Shown here: one piece after another, positions 36,340 through 47,331 of the stretch
Position numbering within the stretch: the first letter of the stretch is position 1
How the letters are laid out: every line of letters starts with the position of its first letter
From: Bryum argenteum
Lineage: Eukaryota; Streptophyta; Bryopsida; Bryales; Bryaceae
Reading direction: 5' to 3'
Assembly (NCBI GenBank): GCA_037043015.1
Contig: CM073325.1
Span: forward strand, 11,015,001 to 11,079,000
Length of the DNA: 64,000 bases
Translations under genes and position numbers: made by a program
The notes under the pieces: model-generated
The model's database searches: none
Told to the model about the DNA's origin: nothing
What the model saw: only the letters and a program-made list of their open reading frames with translations

Positions 36340-38580
36340 AAGTCTAATTTTTTTCTCAACAATTATTTTACTTTGGTTCACATGTTCTTCAATTGATAAG
36401 ACATTTATATTCATTATAAAAAAATCATACTTGAGTTTGATACATGTCAATGTGATTGGTCCATTAATTCCTTGTAGTTCAAAAATTAAACCAATCAGGT
36501 TGAGAGGATTTTTGCTCTCTATGGCCCCATGTACGACTTCACTCTCCATGTAAATCATTCTTCAGTTTATCGGTAGCGGTTTCACTTCAAAGTGAAAATG
36601 GTGAAATTTTGTTATGTATTTTGAATACTAATACATTATTATCTTGTAATTTGTGAGGCCTTGCGACTCCAAATTTGATCCACGAGTCCTATAAAAAATA
36701 TACTACAATCCAAATAACTCACGTTCATTTTCATATATGTGTTTTTGACTAAAAATTGGGTGGGATGTTTAGAGGTGGGTATTATTTTATTTCAAATTTA
36801 TTTGTAAACTGTGATTGAAAAATTATGAATAAAAACTCTCTATAGCTTTACGACAAACTCTATTTTCTACATTGCCTTCAGATTCTTCAACCCTCACAGG
36901 GTTGATTTGACTCTGGTCAAGCTTTCAGTCATTAAATATTAATCGTATGACATTGATACTTTTTATAGATTGTAGTGTTTTTCCATACCTTTCCGAAAAG
37001 TCATTTTGAGCTTCAAAATTCCTTTTACTCTGGGAGATATTCATGGTTAATTTTTGAAAACACTATTCAAAAGCTGCCCAAAACCGCCCAAACTACAGTA
37101 TATGCACATTTATTCTTAAAATCTGCCCGAAATCAATTAGATCGCAGTACTTCAAAAATTCACCAGAATCTAAGAATTTTCTTTTTTTAAAGTTTTGTTT
37201 CTTGTACAGTGACAAACAAAACCGAGTACAGTTATGACTCACCTCCATTCAAAAAATCATATCATAAGCATAAGTGAGCCAAATTCAAATGTGTCTAATC
37301 AAAAATTGTAGTGCATAATGTATCACACGATGCTAAAAAGTTTGAAGTAGAGTTGAATTGGGGTTTGGAAGATATCAAATGTCAAAGTAGACTAGCCATT
37401 GACTCAGTTTTGTTCGAAGTTGCTTAGAAAGCTTTCAAAATTTGCACAATTTAGAATGAAGCCAACTTTCTTGTGCATTGTCTGTAAGGTAATGCCAAAC
37501 ATCACCTCGAACATGTATATGCCTTTTATCATCAAAAATTAACATTTGTGTGCTTAAAATAATATTCAAGTTATGAAAAAACAAATGATTATTGTAAATA
37601 TGGCACATGATATTCCTCTATGGAATTGATAGCACACAATGTTAGTGGGCTTTACAAATGACCTATACAAATCAATATTGGCCATTATTGCATGTATTTC
37701 ATTTTTTATTTGAAATGTTTTCAATCTTGAATAAAATCCTTTATAAATTGATTGTTTATATTGGGATGATGTGATGATTTTCTTATTCAACCCTATTGAT
37801 GTTCCAATGATGATTGATGAAAGCTTTCCATCTACTACAATGATTTTCCTTACTTGCATTTTAGTGAAGCCATTTCATAAAAATTCTAATGCTTCATCTT
37901 GACCCTTCTTTAATTTTAATGCTAAAAATACTTGTTATTTGCAAAATCTATTTCTTTCTTCTTCTTTCTCTTTCTCTTTTCTTCCTTTTCTTCCTTCTTG
38001 CTTGTTTTCTTTTTCCTTTCTTTCTCTTTCTCTTTCTCTTATTTCTTTTTTTCTTTCTTTTTTTATTTTTTATTTATTTTTATTTTTTTAAATTATTAAT
38101 TCATTTGAAATCGAATGTACCTCTCGAAATTGGTCGCAAGAAGGTGCAGAGAGAAAGCATTCTAAAAATAGGTGAACACAATGCATATAAACGTGACCTC
38201 AAATGCTGGAGTTAAGCTCTGGGGTGTGGAAAGCCTTTTGAAGCATGCTTGTATGTCACATGGCCCTTCTGGCCGCACCCTCCCTCACTCTACAGCACAT
38301 TATAGCTTTCTAATTTAATGTACAACATGGCAAGTTGTTGATTACACTATAATGACATGTAATCATTTTAGCAAATTTGTAAAAGAGTAAAATAGGAATT
38401 CTCTTGAATTAGAGTTGGTAAGTTGCTGATGCAACTATTCAATGAATTCATGATGTTGATTTGAAGATATTTTCTATATTTGATAGACCAAAATTATGTG
38501 CAACGTGCAAAAGGTTTCAACTTCATGCAAGATAATTATAGTAAATTAGAGGCTAACCAAACTCAAAGGACCACATTGGG
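36340..38580. other. AT-rich intergenic DNA with a polypyrimidine tract
   Basis: No gene seen. 37945-38090 is almost pure C/T (TTTC, TTCC words) and yields a Phe/Leu frame that is an artefact. Confidence 0.5.
37945..38090 (+). repeat. Polypyrimidine simple repeat
   Basis: About 145 bases of TTTCTC, TTCTTCC and TTTTATTT words on the plus strand. Confidence 0.8.
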
Positions 38581-38589
38581 CTTGAGTCT

Positions 38590-38930
38590 ACTTTGGGGAT
38601 CAACCCCTAAAACTATGAGTTGTGATTGAACACTTTTTCCTTAGAACCGTCCTTATTCAATGCAAGTCAATACTTTTCACTTTGTAATGTATTTGGGGAT
38701 TGTAACCATTGGTTATAGTACCTTAACTTCTACATGATAATGAACACCAAATCACAAACAAAAATTCCTCACCATTTGTGAGATCATAATATTCAAAGTT
38801 GAAAAAAAGTAAAAAAATGCTTCGATGTCAACAAAAATTGGTGCTTTGGAGCTAAACAAAAACCATTCGGAAAGTAAATTTCATAAGAGGCTCTTCAAAT
38901 TCGTGTTCCTAGGCAGGTTGGGTACCATCT
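38590..38930. repeat. Interspersed repeat copy beginning CCCCTAAA
   Basis: Starts after ATCAA with CCCCTAAAAC and matches 30530-30800 and 40572-40900 in order (TGTAATGTATTTGGGGATTG, CACCATTTGTGAGATCATAA, TTCCTAGGCA). No ORF. Confidence 0.5.
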
Positions 38931-38967
38931 AGATTTGGCCAATCTTCCCACATGATCTACATATCGG

Positions 38968-39330
38968 ATTTCTTCAAATACTTATCTATATTTCTAGAAC
39001 GTCTCTGTATCAACCATAATTACAGAGAATATGCCATATTCGTTCCAAGAATCTTTTTACGTACATATGAATTTTTCGTACTTCTGAAGTATTAAGAATC
39101 TTATGATGATGGGTATTTCCAAGAACAAAAAATATACATATAAAATTTCTTCAAATACTTATCTATGTTACTGGAACGTCTCTATATCAACCATGGTTAC
39201 CAAAGTACAAAGAATATGTTGTTTTTATTCCAAGAATCTTTCACATACATATGAATTTTCCATACTTCTGAAGTATTTAAAATCTTCTGATGATGTACAG
39301 TATATTTCCAAGTACAAAAAATAGTCTATA
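38968..39330. repeat. Tandem duplication, 177-bp unit, two diverged copies
   Basis: Units start ATTTCTTCAAATACTTATCT at 38968 and 39145. They remain alignable through CCAAGAATCTTT, CATACTTCTGAAGTATT-like and TATTTCCAAG. Small indels separate them. Confidence 0.8.
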
Positions 39331-39463
39331 AGTACATATCCATTTAAGTTTGAAAATACAAGAATATTCCTATACTCCGGTAACCTTGGTAGCAACAATT
39401 ACATGAACCGAATTACATCCCACTAGAGCCGCCCAGATCTTCCGACACAAAGCTATCTTCCAA

Positions 39464-39466
<3 letters not shown>

Positions 39467-39508
<42 letters not shown>

Positions 39509-40009
39509 AACAAATTGAAGAGGCTTCAATTGCAAAAATAAAGGAACAAGTTGATCCCCAGCCGGTGATCGGCCAGGGCAAGACAAGAGCCGGACTAGAC
39601 ACAGACGGACTGGACCATGCTAGTGATCTGTGAGATTGTATGAGTATAAGACCCTGAAAAGGGGGCTATAAGCGGCTATTGGTCCTGCAAGCACCCATGT
39701 AACTTTGCTATCAACAGGAGGGGAGGCAACTAGGATACTATTGCGGCACCACTGATTCATGAAGGCAGTTCTCAGCTGGTCGGCAAGGGCCGGATGCTTA
39801 ACAGAGCGTTTCTGAAGCTTCTGCCACGCTACTCTTCCATAGTCAATGAGGCCGAGCCAAATCTTCTGGTAAACTTTGTTGTCGGTCCATACAATGCCAT
39901 TGAAGACTAGATCATTCCGGCTTATCCAAATCGTCCACAGTACCACGCCTCGAAGGGATGACCAGATAGTACCCAAGCTTCGGAACCTGCGAGGAATGCG
40001 GGAGCTGAA
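39467..40009 (-). mobile_element. 5'-truncated LINE with poly-A tail and 10-bp target duplication
   Basis: The minus strand ends in a 41-base poly-A (plus-strand T run 39467-39507). The coding remnant encodes the C-terminal end of a plant LINE ORF2 (zf-RVT/RNase-H-like region) with the typical VLWTIWISRNDLVFNG segment. Flanking CTTCCAACTC at 39457-39466 and 40010-40019 is a target-site duplication. The reverse transcriptase and endonuclease parts are missing, so it is dead on arrival. The long pure tail suggests a fairly recent insertion. Confidence 0.8.
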
Positions 40010-40311
40010 CTTCCAACTCATCTTTGAATGTGACGATTGGTGACTGGAATTGAGATTTGTTCCGAAAGATAATAGCAAGACCTGCTCTTTGACCGCACTT
40101 GCAAGTGGATTCCATAATTAGAGTGTCCATTTGGACATTCGATTCTTTTAACCCAACTCCTTCTTTTGCAAATATCTTTATTGCTTTTGTAAAGATTAGA
40201 AAAAAGCAACAATAAAATCAAACCAACATCAGCATTCTCGTTATAGCAATTGCAGGATATGCAATGAAAAGTACAATTATTGTAGGTATTACAGTTTGCA
40301 AATACTATCTA

Positions 40312-40375
40312 GGGTCCCTTTACACTATGGACCAAGAGCCGTGACCAAATTCAAATTTCAATTCGTGAAAGTCAC
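40312..40375. repeat. Isolated left end of the PIF/Harbinger-like MITE family
   Basis: GGGTCCCTTTACACTATGG matches the left terminus at 54788, including the following CCAAGAGCCGTGACC. Homology fades after about 60 bases and no right end was found nearby. Confidence 0.5.
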
Positions 40376-40571
40376 CACCCCTGCAACATAGCACAATTTG
40401 TGTTGTTGCGGTCTAATCACCTAGCAAGCTTCAGACTTGGCGTTGAGCTACAACCAATTGTGCATCTAAAAATAGACATCCAAGCATTAGAAGGTTGATT
40501 CCCTGCTCGACAAGATTACGTTTGAGCAGAGATTTTAGCATGCTTGGAACAGTTTTTACATTGCTTGCGTT

Positions 40572-40900
40572 AACCCCTAAATGTGAGCATCCTCAAAACA
40601 ACAAAACATCCTCAAAAGTGCCCTCTTTTCATGCAAGATGTAAATTTTTGAATATCAACAAGTTTTGAAGTATGTAACCATAGGATCTAGTACCTAACTA
40701 GTACATGTACATGTATATCAAATCTTAAATTCAAATTCCTTGACTATTTGTGACATCGTAACGTTCAAAGTTGAAAAACAAAGGTTTTTTCCATGTTGTA
40801 GTGTGGCAAAGTAATTTATTGGGAGCCAGAAAAATCAGTTTTGATATAAAAGTGAGTTTGTGGCGCTTCAAATTTTTATTCTTAGATGAGTTAGGAGCAT
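40572..40900. repeat. Interspersed repeat copy beginning TTAACCCCTAAA
   Basis: A TTAA precedes CCCCTAAATG. The interior matches 38590-38930 and 30530-30800 (GTATGTAACCATAGGATC, CTAGTACC, TTGTGACATCGTAA). The right end was not resolved. Confidence 0.5.
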
Positions 40901-41771
40901 GTCTATGATATTTTTACCCTCATTCGACTATGTGCAAAAGGGGGACATGACGATTGTCACTAAACATTCTACTCAAATAAATTATCCATACAAACATTTC
41001 CGTTGTGAACGCCCACCAAAATTTTAAAGGGTCATTGGCTTTTTGGAACTTCACACAAACTACTTTCTAGGAAGACGGTATAAAAACACTGATTAGGAAA
41101 AACATGCATCACATTTATTGTATTCAATTTAGACCAAAAAATAATGAATAGTGAGGAGGTAACTCCACGAGTTTAGTACGGTTGGACTACCTAAAAGCGC
41201 CAGGGACCTAAAATTGCGCTGTACCTCATTTGTAGATTGTAAAATTACAGATGTACCTCATTTGTATATAACGCTTATGGGTCAAACCTTACTTAGCACT
41301 TTGGAATTTTGTATAAAATTCACAAATGCAAATTACATGTTGCAAATTTTTGCAATCCTCCTGAAAACCTATTTCGAATGTGGTCATAATTTTATTTTGA
41401 GTTTACTAGTGCTAAAAATAGGTCAGATCTCTTAAGTTGGTGCTTATAGGACACTCAACCTTACAGCACATCCGCCAAAACTTTGTACACCTCTTCTATG
41501 TGCAAAACACTCAATCATGGTTGAAAAGACGGAAGATATTCTTAGTATACCATATTTAGGGTCCGTAGATTCTCACCATGATATCACTGTATACAACACC
41601 CACCTGTTTAAGATACAGTTGTTCACAAATCTGGGTGTCGGTAAAGGTGCTGCCTTGCGGAGGTCAACCGAGACTGTAGTGCACATGCTACTGTAGTCAG
41701 TCACTTGAAGGTTCCATCGGCGTCAAACAGAAGAACAGAAAAACCAGTTGTGCGCATGGAGTACCAGTTGA

Positions 41772-42050
41772 TTACAGACAATTTGTGATGATATCATGAT
41801 TGTATATTTGACCATCGCCGTCACCAAAGTCTGCAAATTCGCAAGTTGCGAGGGAAATGAAGTCATGCCGGTAGTCGGAATTCGTCTCAAAAGCGAATAA
41901 TTCAGCCAATAGGGCATTTATACTTAGAAAACAACTACCTAATGTATAGACTGATATGAGTACAGGAGGCCACTTGACAAGGACCGAGGCCCTACAACAT
42001 CACGGTCTTCAGTCAAGGTCATGAACTCCAGCATCGTCATGCACATGAAT
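41772..42050 (-). pseudogene. Possible gene fragment of unknown origin
   Basis: A GC-richer patch in AT-rich DNA. On the minus strand a frame ending at 41772 includes ETNSDYRHDFISLATCEFAD followed by FGDGDGQIYNHD, which has protein-like composition. Another frame nearby (about 42040-41930) reads MTLTEDRDVVGPRSLSSG. I see no recognised domain and no complete gene. It may be an exon relic or chance. Confidence 0.2.
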
Positions 42051-42643
42051 TGTCTGGAAAACGTAATTATGTGGAAATTGCAAGTGGAAACATCATGTCA
42101 TGCATTCAATAAAAGAAACCACGGTGTTTGTATCTTACCATTCCATAATTTAGTAGCATCTATCATTTTCATATGTGATTTGAACCAAGATGTAACTTGG
42201 GTTGTTTTACTTTGGGAGAGTTTTCTTTTGATATGACGAAGGAAAAAATAATAGTGCTCACAATTGTGGTATGAGTAAGATCCGAAAGTGCACCCCATAT
42301 TGATAGTTTACATTCAAGTCTAATCTCATTTTCGTCAATTTGAGACAAAGATGAAATTTTTAGGGAGGTTCGAGGTTCATATAGAGTGACTCGAATTCAT
42401 GTGAAATTGAAACCATTTTTGGGCTAAAAGTGAGTGAGGTTATAATGTTTTAGGACTACTACTTCAAAATATTACACAGTGTAGTGGTGATCTTCCAAGT
42501 GCTACATATCATTGGTTTGACGAAAAAGGGACTTGGAATTTGCAAAGACGGCCAATTGGTGTTTTGAATTTATGCACCGACGACCTCATGGGCGAAAGCG
42601 GCCTTCCACGCAAGCAGAGGCTCCCCTCGTGGCACACTCTTAA

Positions 42644-43005
42644 CCCTTAAACGCCCAAGGTGACCCGAGGGGTCACCTTCCAACAGAATCTTCTCTGTAG
42701 CTCTCACTGTACTCAACTTTTCACTTATATTTTGATATCAAACTCGTCACCTTCTTGTTATGCATTCAAAAAGTGAATTTTTACAATTCAAATCACAATT
42801 TGTATGAGTGATTTTGTGCTTTGAAAGGATTGTGGTAGCAAGATTGGGGTTGTACATAACCTTGTAGGAGGTTGCAAGCTCATCATTGATTGGTGCATTC
42901 ATGATGCCCTTGTTCAAAAAGTGCACTATTCATGATGCCCAAGTCCAAAAGATGTTGTGATCCAATTTTGGGCTGCCCGTTCCACACCCCATGGGCGTTT
43001 AAGGG
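42644..43005. mobile_element. 362-bp TTAA-flanked MITE (family Y), intact copy
   Basis: CCCTTAAACGCCC at 42644-42656 and its inverse GGGCGTTTAAGGG ending at 43005, flanked by TTAA (42640-42643, 43006-43009). The interior is an inverted, close copy of the uninterrupted form of 34161-34786. No ORF. Confidence 0.8.
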
Positions 43006-43240
43006 TTAATGTTTAATGACCTCGATACCAAATTCCCTATGAGAAAATCTCAGAGGAACGTCTCTATGTTCAAGCTATACGAAATTGAATTGCTTAGTGG
43101 ATCATCGGAGGTTGTGCAGGGTAAGGTCCCGAATGTCGGTGTCCTCCTCCTCTTGGGCTCCTCCCTCATTGGGCTCCCGCCCCTCCTTAGGCTCAGTCCC
43201 TCCTAGGCAAGAGTCTCTCCAACGGGGCCCTCCTCCTTTA

Positions 43241-43628
43241 GAGCATGCCCAACCCTGTGCTTCAAGTCGCGCCTCTCGGCTGCATGAAAAGCTTGCACAG
43301 GCCGCTCGGCCGGGCCTCGGATCTCCACCCAAGGCTTGAAGATAGGGCTGAGTAAAAGGCCGCTCACCAATTACATTTGATTACAAGCATGTTATCATAT
43401 AAACTATTTTCTCAATAGATCTCTGCCACATGGCACTCTTCTATTGGTTAGTGGGGACGCTAAAATGTGAATGAAGGCTCCAGATAACTTGGAGTTATGG
43501 TGTCCTAAAATTTAGTAGACCTCAACACTCTTGACCGGATTAGAGGGATTGTGTGTGGGTTGGGTTCCTCACACTCCACTCCAAGCAATGCTCCACTCTC
43601 CGGCTAACAGTGGGGACTGTGCATGCTC
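43241..43628. mobile_element. Tourist-like MITE, 388 bp
   Basis: GAGCATGCCCAA at the left and its imperfect inverse (GTGCATGCTC) at the right, flanked by TTA (43238-43240, 43629-43631). A TTA target and GAGCATG-type ends are typical of Tourist/PIF-Harbinger MITEs in plants. The identity of the interior was not checked against another copy. Confidence 0.45.
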
Positions 43629-43699
43629 TTACATTACACGATTATAAATAAAGGAGATATTGGAATTTGGAATGTCACTTTGGGGTTAAGTGGACAATT

Positions 43700-44500
43700 C
43701 AGACAGCTTAAATTCTTAAAAGTGTGGGCAGGGTGAGGGATAAAGCCGTAAAACGCTCACCAAGTTAAACCCACTCCACTCGCAGCCCGCGGACGCGGAC
43801 GCGGGCGCGGAGACAAGCAACAAGACACAGGCGGATTCGGCCTGTGCAGCGAAACACGATCCCGGACACAATCACAGCTACTACACAACTACGGCTGCAC
43901 GAGTTTCTCGTGAACGCAACTCCACCCCACTGGCAGGCACTAAGTCAGACAACTCTTAATCCCACGCTTGATCCATTTCGAAGATGCTCGTCCCGATTCC
44001 GAAGGAGCGCACGTGCATCGGCGCATTGCAGCGTAACCCTCGACCGGCCGGGTACACTCCGTTCCCTACTCCTTCCTCCAATCGTGACCTTTTTTCATAC
44101 AACAATCTAATATCACTCCCTCAGGTAGAAGTCGGATCGACTCATGAGTCGACTCCGGTCCCCGGAACATCGCAGCAGTTTCTGGCTCTACAGTAACCGC
44201 TTACTACTGGATAGTCAACTTCCATCCTACCGGCTGCGTTCAGTTTACTTCTAGTATAAACGCTCATACTCTGGCCTCTATCGATCTCATCTGCTCCATT
44301 TCAGGTTCAGAGTGCAGTAGTTCAAGAATCCAGCTTGTACACATACCAGTAGTCTGACTGATCGCTAAGCGGTGAGTACGTACGAGAATATCTTCATTTG
44401 CGTTTCGTGATTTGACTTCTCTATCAATGCATGGGATTCGATTAGTGGCTTGTCGGTAAGATTGTGAGCTGATTGCTTGTGGGTGCTGTGACAGAGGGAG
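43700..44500 (+). promoter_or_regulatory. Promoter and leader of the lipase gene
   Basis: GC-richer than the intergenic DNA to its left, with a CGCGGACGCGG cluster near 43790-43812. A TATA-like TATAAAC is at 44256-44262. A probable leader intron runs from GTGAGT at 44372 to ACAG at 44494, leaving AGGGAG before the ATG at 44501. Confidence 0.45.
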
Positions 44501-46449
44501 ATGGCATCGTTTTCGACAGTTTTGAGGCAGCCAGGGTTATCGTTCGCGAAGGAGGTGCTGGGTGCTGGCGTCTTGGAGATTCGTAATGGTGCTGGTGGGA
44601 TCAACTTAGTCGGGGGTCAATATTTCAAGAGAATAGCGGCAAAAGGTGTGCGAGCAGTGCAGTCACTGCCAGCGCAGGAATCGACAGAGCAGCAGCAATC
44701 AAAAGAGCGAGTAAAGAAGGCGATAGTGCAACGCACATACATTTCACCAACAGTAGCCTCCCGATGGCGCGAGATTGGGGGCGCCACGGACTGGAAGGAC
44801 ATGCTAGACCCACTGGACGCCGACGTGCGCGCCGAGCTCATCCGCTACGGGGAGTTTGTGCAGGCAACTTACGACGGGTTCGACTCCGACGAGCACTCAA
44901 AGTACCGAGGCAGTTGCCGCTACAACAAGGACAAGTTTCTACCGAGAGTGGGACTGGTCGACACCGGCTACGAAGTGACGAAGTATCTGTACTCAACTAC
45001 TGACGTGAAGAGCCTGCTGCTCAGAAACGAGGAAGCAGAAGCGTGGAGTCGAGACTCCAATTGGGCCGGCTACGTCGCCGTCTGCACCGACGAGAAGCGC
45101 ATCAAGCAACTCGGTCGACGTGATATTGTTGTCGCATGGCGCGGCACCATCATGCAATTGGAGTGGGCTGCGAACTTGAAACGCAACCTGGTACCGAATT
45201 CCATGGATGACCGCGATAAGAGCGATGGGTTCCTTAACCCCAAAATCGGCGTCGAGCAGGGCTTCCTCAGTCTCTACACCACCAAAAACCCCAACACCAG
45301 GTACCGCCCTTGTCCCTCATCTCTCATGTCTCCAAAAACAATCCAATGTTATTTAAAATCAGAACCTCATCATGAAAGTCCCAACATCCCAGAAGGAGCA
45401 TATGAAGCTCTCCCACATGGTAGGAATCGGACTCCCCTACATGATTATGTGCGAAAAAGTGAGGTTTTGGGCCATGAAGAGAGCTGGAAAGTCCGATTTT
45501 TACGTGTGAGCGCTTCAGTTGTCCTTTGCGATTGTGACTTTATGAACATGAATGATTCTAGATTCCAAGACTTTTACATTCAATTTGTGATTCGCATTAG
45601 AAACGGTACATTGGTTCTGAACCTGAAGCATGATCGGGTGCGTGCAGGTACAACAAGAGCAGTGCCCGGGAGCAACTTCTTCGCGAGCTGAGCCGACTGA
45701 TAAGGAAATACGACAACGAGACGTTAAGCATAACAATATCCGGCCACAGTTTAGGATCCGCGCTTGCAGTTCTCTCCGCGTACGACATCGCCGAATCCGG
45801 CATCAATCGCCACTTCGTGCAACCCCCGATCCCCACAGCATGGAACCAAGATACAAAAGCAACAGCAACCTCCGACCCAAGCAAAACGCACGTCATAAAG
45901 TCGGTCCCGATCACAGTCTTCTCGTTCGCAGGGCCCCGAGTGGGCAACACGGCGTTCGTGGACCGCGTCGCAGCCCTCGGAATCAAAGTCCTGCGCGTCT
46001 TCAATGTCAACGACGTGGTGCCGAAAGTGCCCGGCCTCCTGCTCAACAGCGAGCAATCGATCTTCGACTCGGTGCTGGAGAAGCTGCCCTGGACTTACTC
46101 CCATTGTGGGGTAGAGCTTCCGCTCAACAACGAGCACTCGCCGTTCCTGCGCGATCGCCCCAGTGTGGGGAATCGTCATAATTTTGAGGGGTATCTGCAC
46201 ATGATCGCGGGGTATGTGGGCAAGGATAAGGGTATTGGGAGTGATTTCAAGCTGCAGTTGAGGCGTGATATTGCACTTGTGAACAAGTCCTCGGATCTGT
46301 TGAAGCCCCACAAGTTCATTCCGGATGCGTGGTGGCAGCAGGAAAATAAGGGCCTTGTTTTGAATGAAGACTATGAATGGGTGCAAGCTGAGCGTGATAC
46401 TGAAGATATTCCTGCCCCTGAAGCCTCCGAAATCAATCCGTCGAATTGA
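44501..46449 (+). CDS. DAD1/PLA1-like class III lipase, probably plastidial, 533 aa
   Basis: Predicted phospholipase A1 or galactolipase that releases fatty acids from membrane lipids; relatives (DAD1, PLA1-I group) act in plastids and some start jasmonate synthesis. Exons 44501-45300 and 45648-46449 (donor CAG|GTACC, acceptor GTGCAG). The N-terminal 70 or so residues are rich in Ser, Ala and Arg with few acidic residues, like a transit peptide. The lipase core begins near WREIGGATDW. The nucleophile is Ser301 in GHSLG, followed by Asp389 in NVNDVVP and His444 in NRHNFEGYLHM, a complete triad. VVAWRGT is the family's conserved pre-catalytic strand. The C-terminus ends WWQQ...EDYEWV and an acidic tail. 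The 347-base intron stays open for 130 codons, so intron retention would give a 396-aa product lacking the catalytic serine. Confidence 0.9.
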
Positions 46450-47331
46450 TCCATGCTAGCTAGTCCGAGATTGTACATATTCTTGTATGGAAGAGTGATT
46501 GTTTCATGTGCCGCTTCATAGTTGAGAGCTTCATAGACTATTTTTGTATGTTATATCCATTACTTCAGTAATATGCAACATTCCGCAAATGAACAAGTTC
46601 AAGCATGGCTTCACATTGTTCGTAGCTCTTTAGAGATATAACTGTGGGCGATCTGATCTATTCCATTCTAATGATGCAATTTCAACAGTTGCACTCATCG
46701 GTTAAGCAGTATGTAACATGTACAGGACTTATAGAATTATTCGAGAGAGTACAGGAAGAGATACTGTGATATTTACATTCACATATACGCACATTCAAAG
46801 CTTATTTCAAAGAAGTGGAGTGTGATGAAAATGAGGAATGATGATATAAATGCATTGTGTTAGATTACATTGAGAACAAATAAGGTTGGAAATTTGTACT
46901 GCAAAGTGACATTGTCTATTGCATACATGCGCTCCAATCCATGAAAAACGGAGCACTATACAAAATCCTTGTGCTACATGCAAAAATTCATGAATATGCA
47001 CGAGTCAATAGATACTTATGGAAACTTAGATCTGAATATTCTACTGAAGTGACAGCTCAAAGAAAAGACTGGTCGTCTCTCATCATAACGTTTCCTCCAA
47101 ATAGAGCAAGTATCGACTATCTAATACTTGTCATCATCATCGAACACTATTGAATCTAACAATATCGTCGAACAATCGTTGAGAAGCTCTTCTTGGGTTT
47201 GCTGAAAACCCCCCAAAAGCTAGCTTCTCTCTCCAAGTGCATGCTGGTAAAATGCCTCAACTACAGACGACTGTTGATCAGAAGCTCAACCTGACCTTGA
47301 AAGAGAACAATGCCATTCATCCCTACGCTAC
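46450..47331. other. Convergent 3' regions
   Basis: Lies between the lipase stop (+) and the S26-like gene B stop (-), so it should hold both 3' untranslated regions. No other gene seen. Confidence 0.45.

Noticed and set aside
35746-36558. ORFs of 82-121 codons inside and next to the 964-bp TTAA element
   Set aside because: AT-rich chance frames; no DDD transposase motifs, and the element is non-autonomous.
37889-38215. 108-codon plus-strand frame with Phe/Leu stretches resembling a membrane protein
   Set aside because: Translation of a polypyrimidine tract; no other coding evidence.
43085-43339. 84-codon Ser/Arg/Pro-rich frame
   Set aside because: Overlaps the start of a Tourist-like MITE and a GC-rich spacer; low-complexity composition only.
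45751-46386. 211-codon minus-strand frame
   Set aside because: Antisense shadow of lipase exon 2, which has the GHSLG and triad residues.
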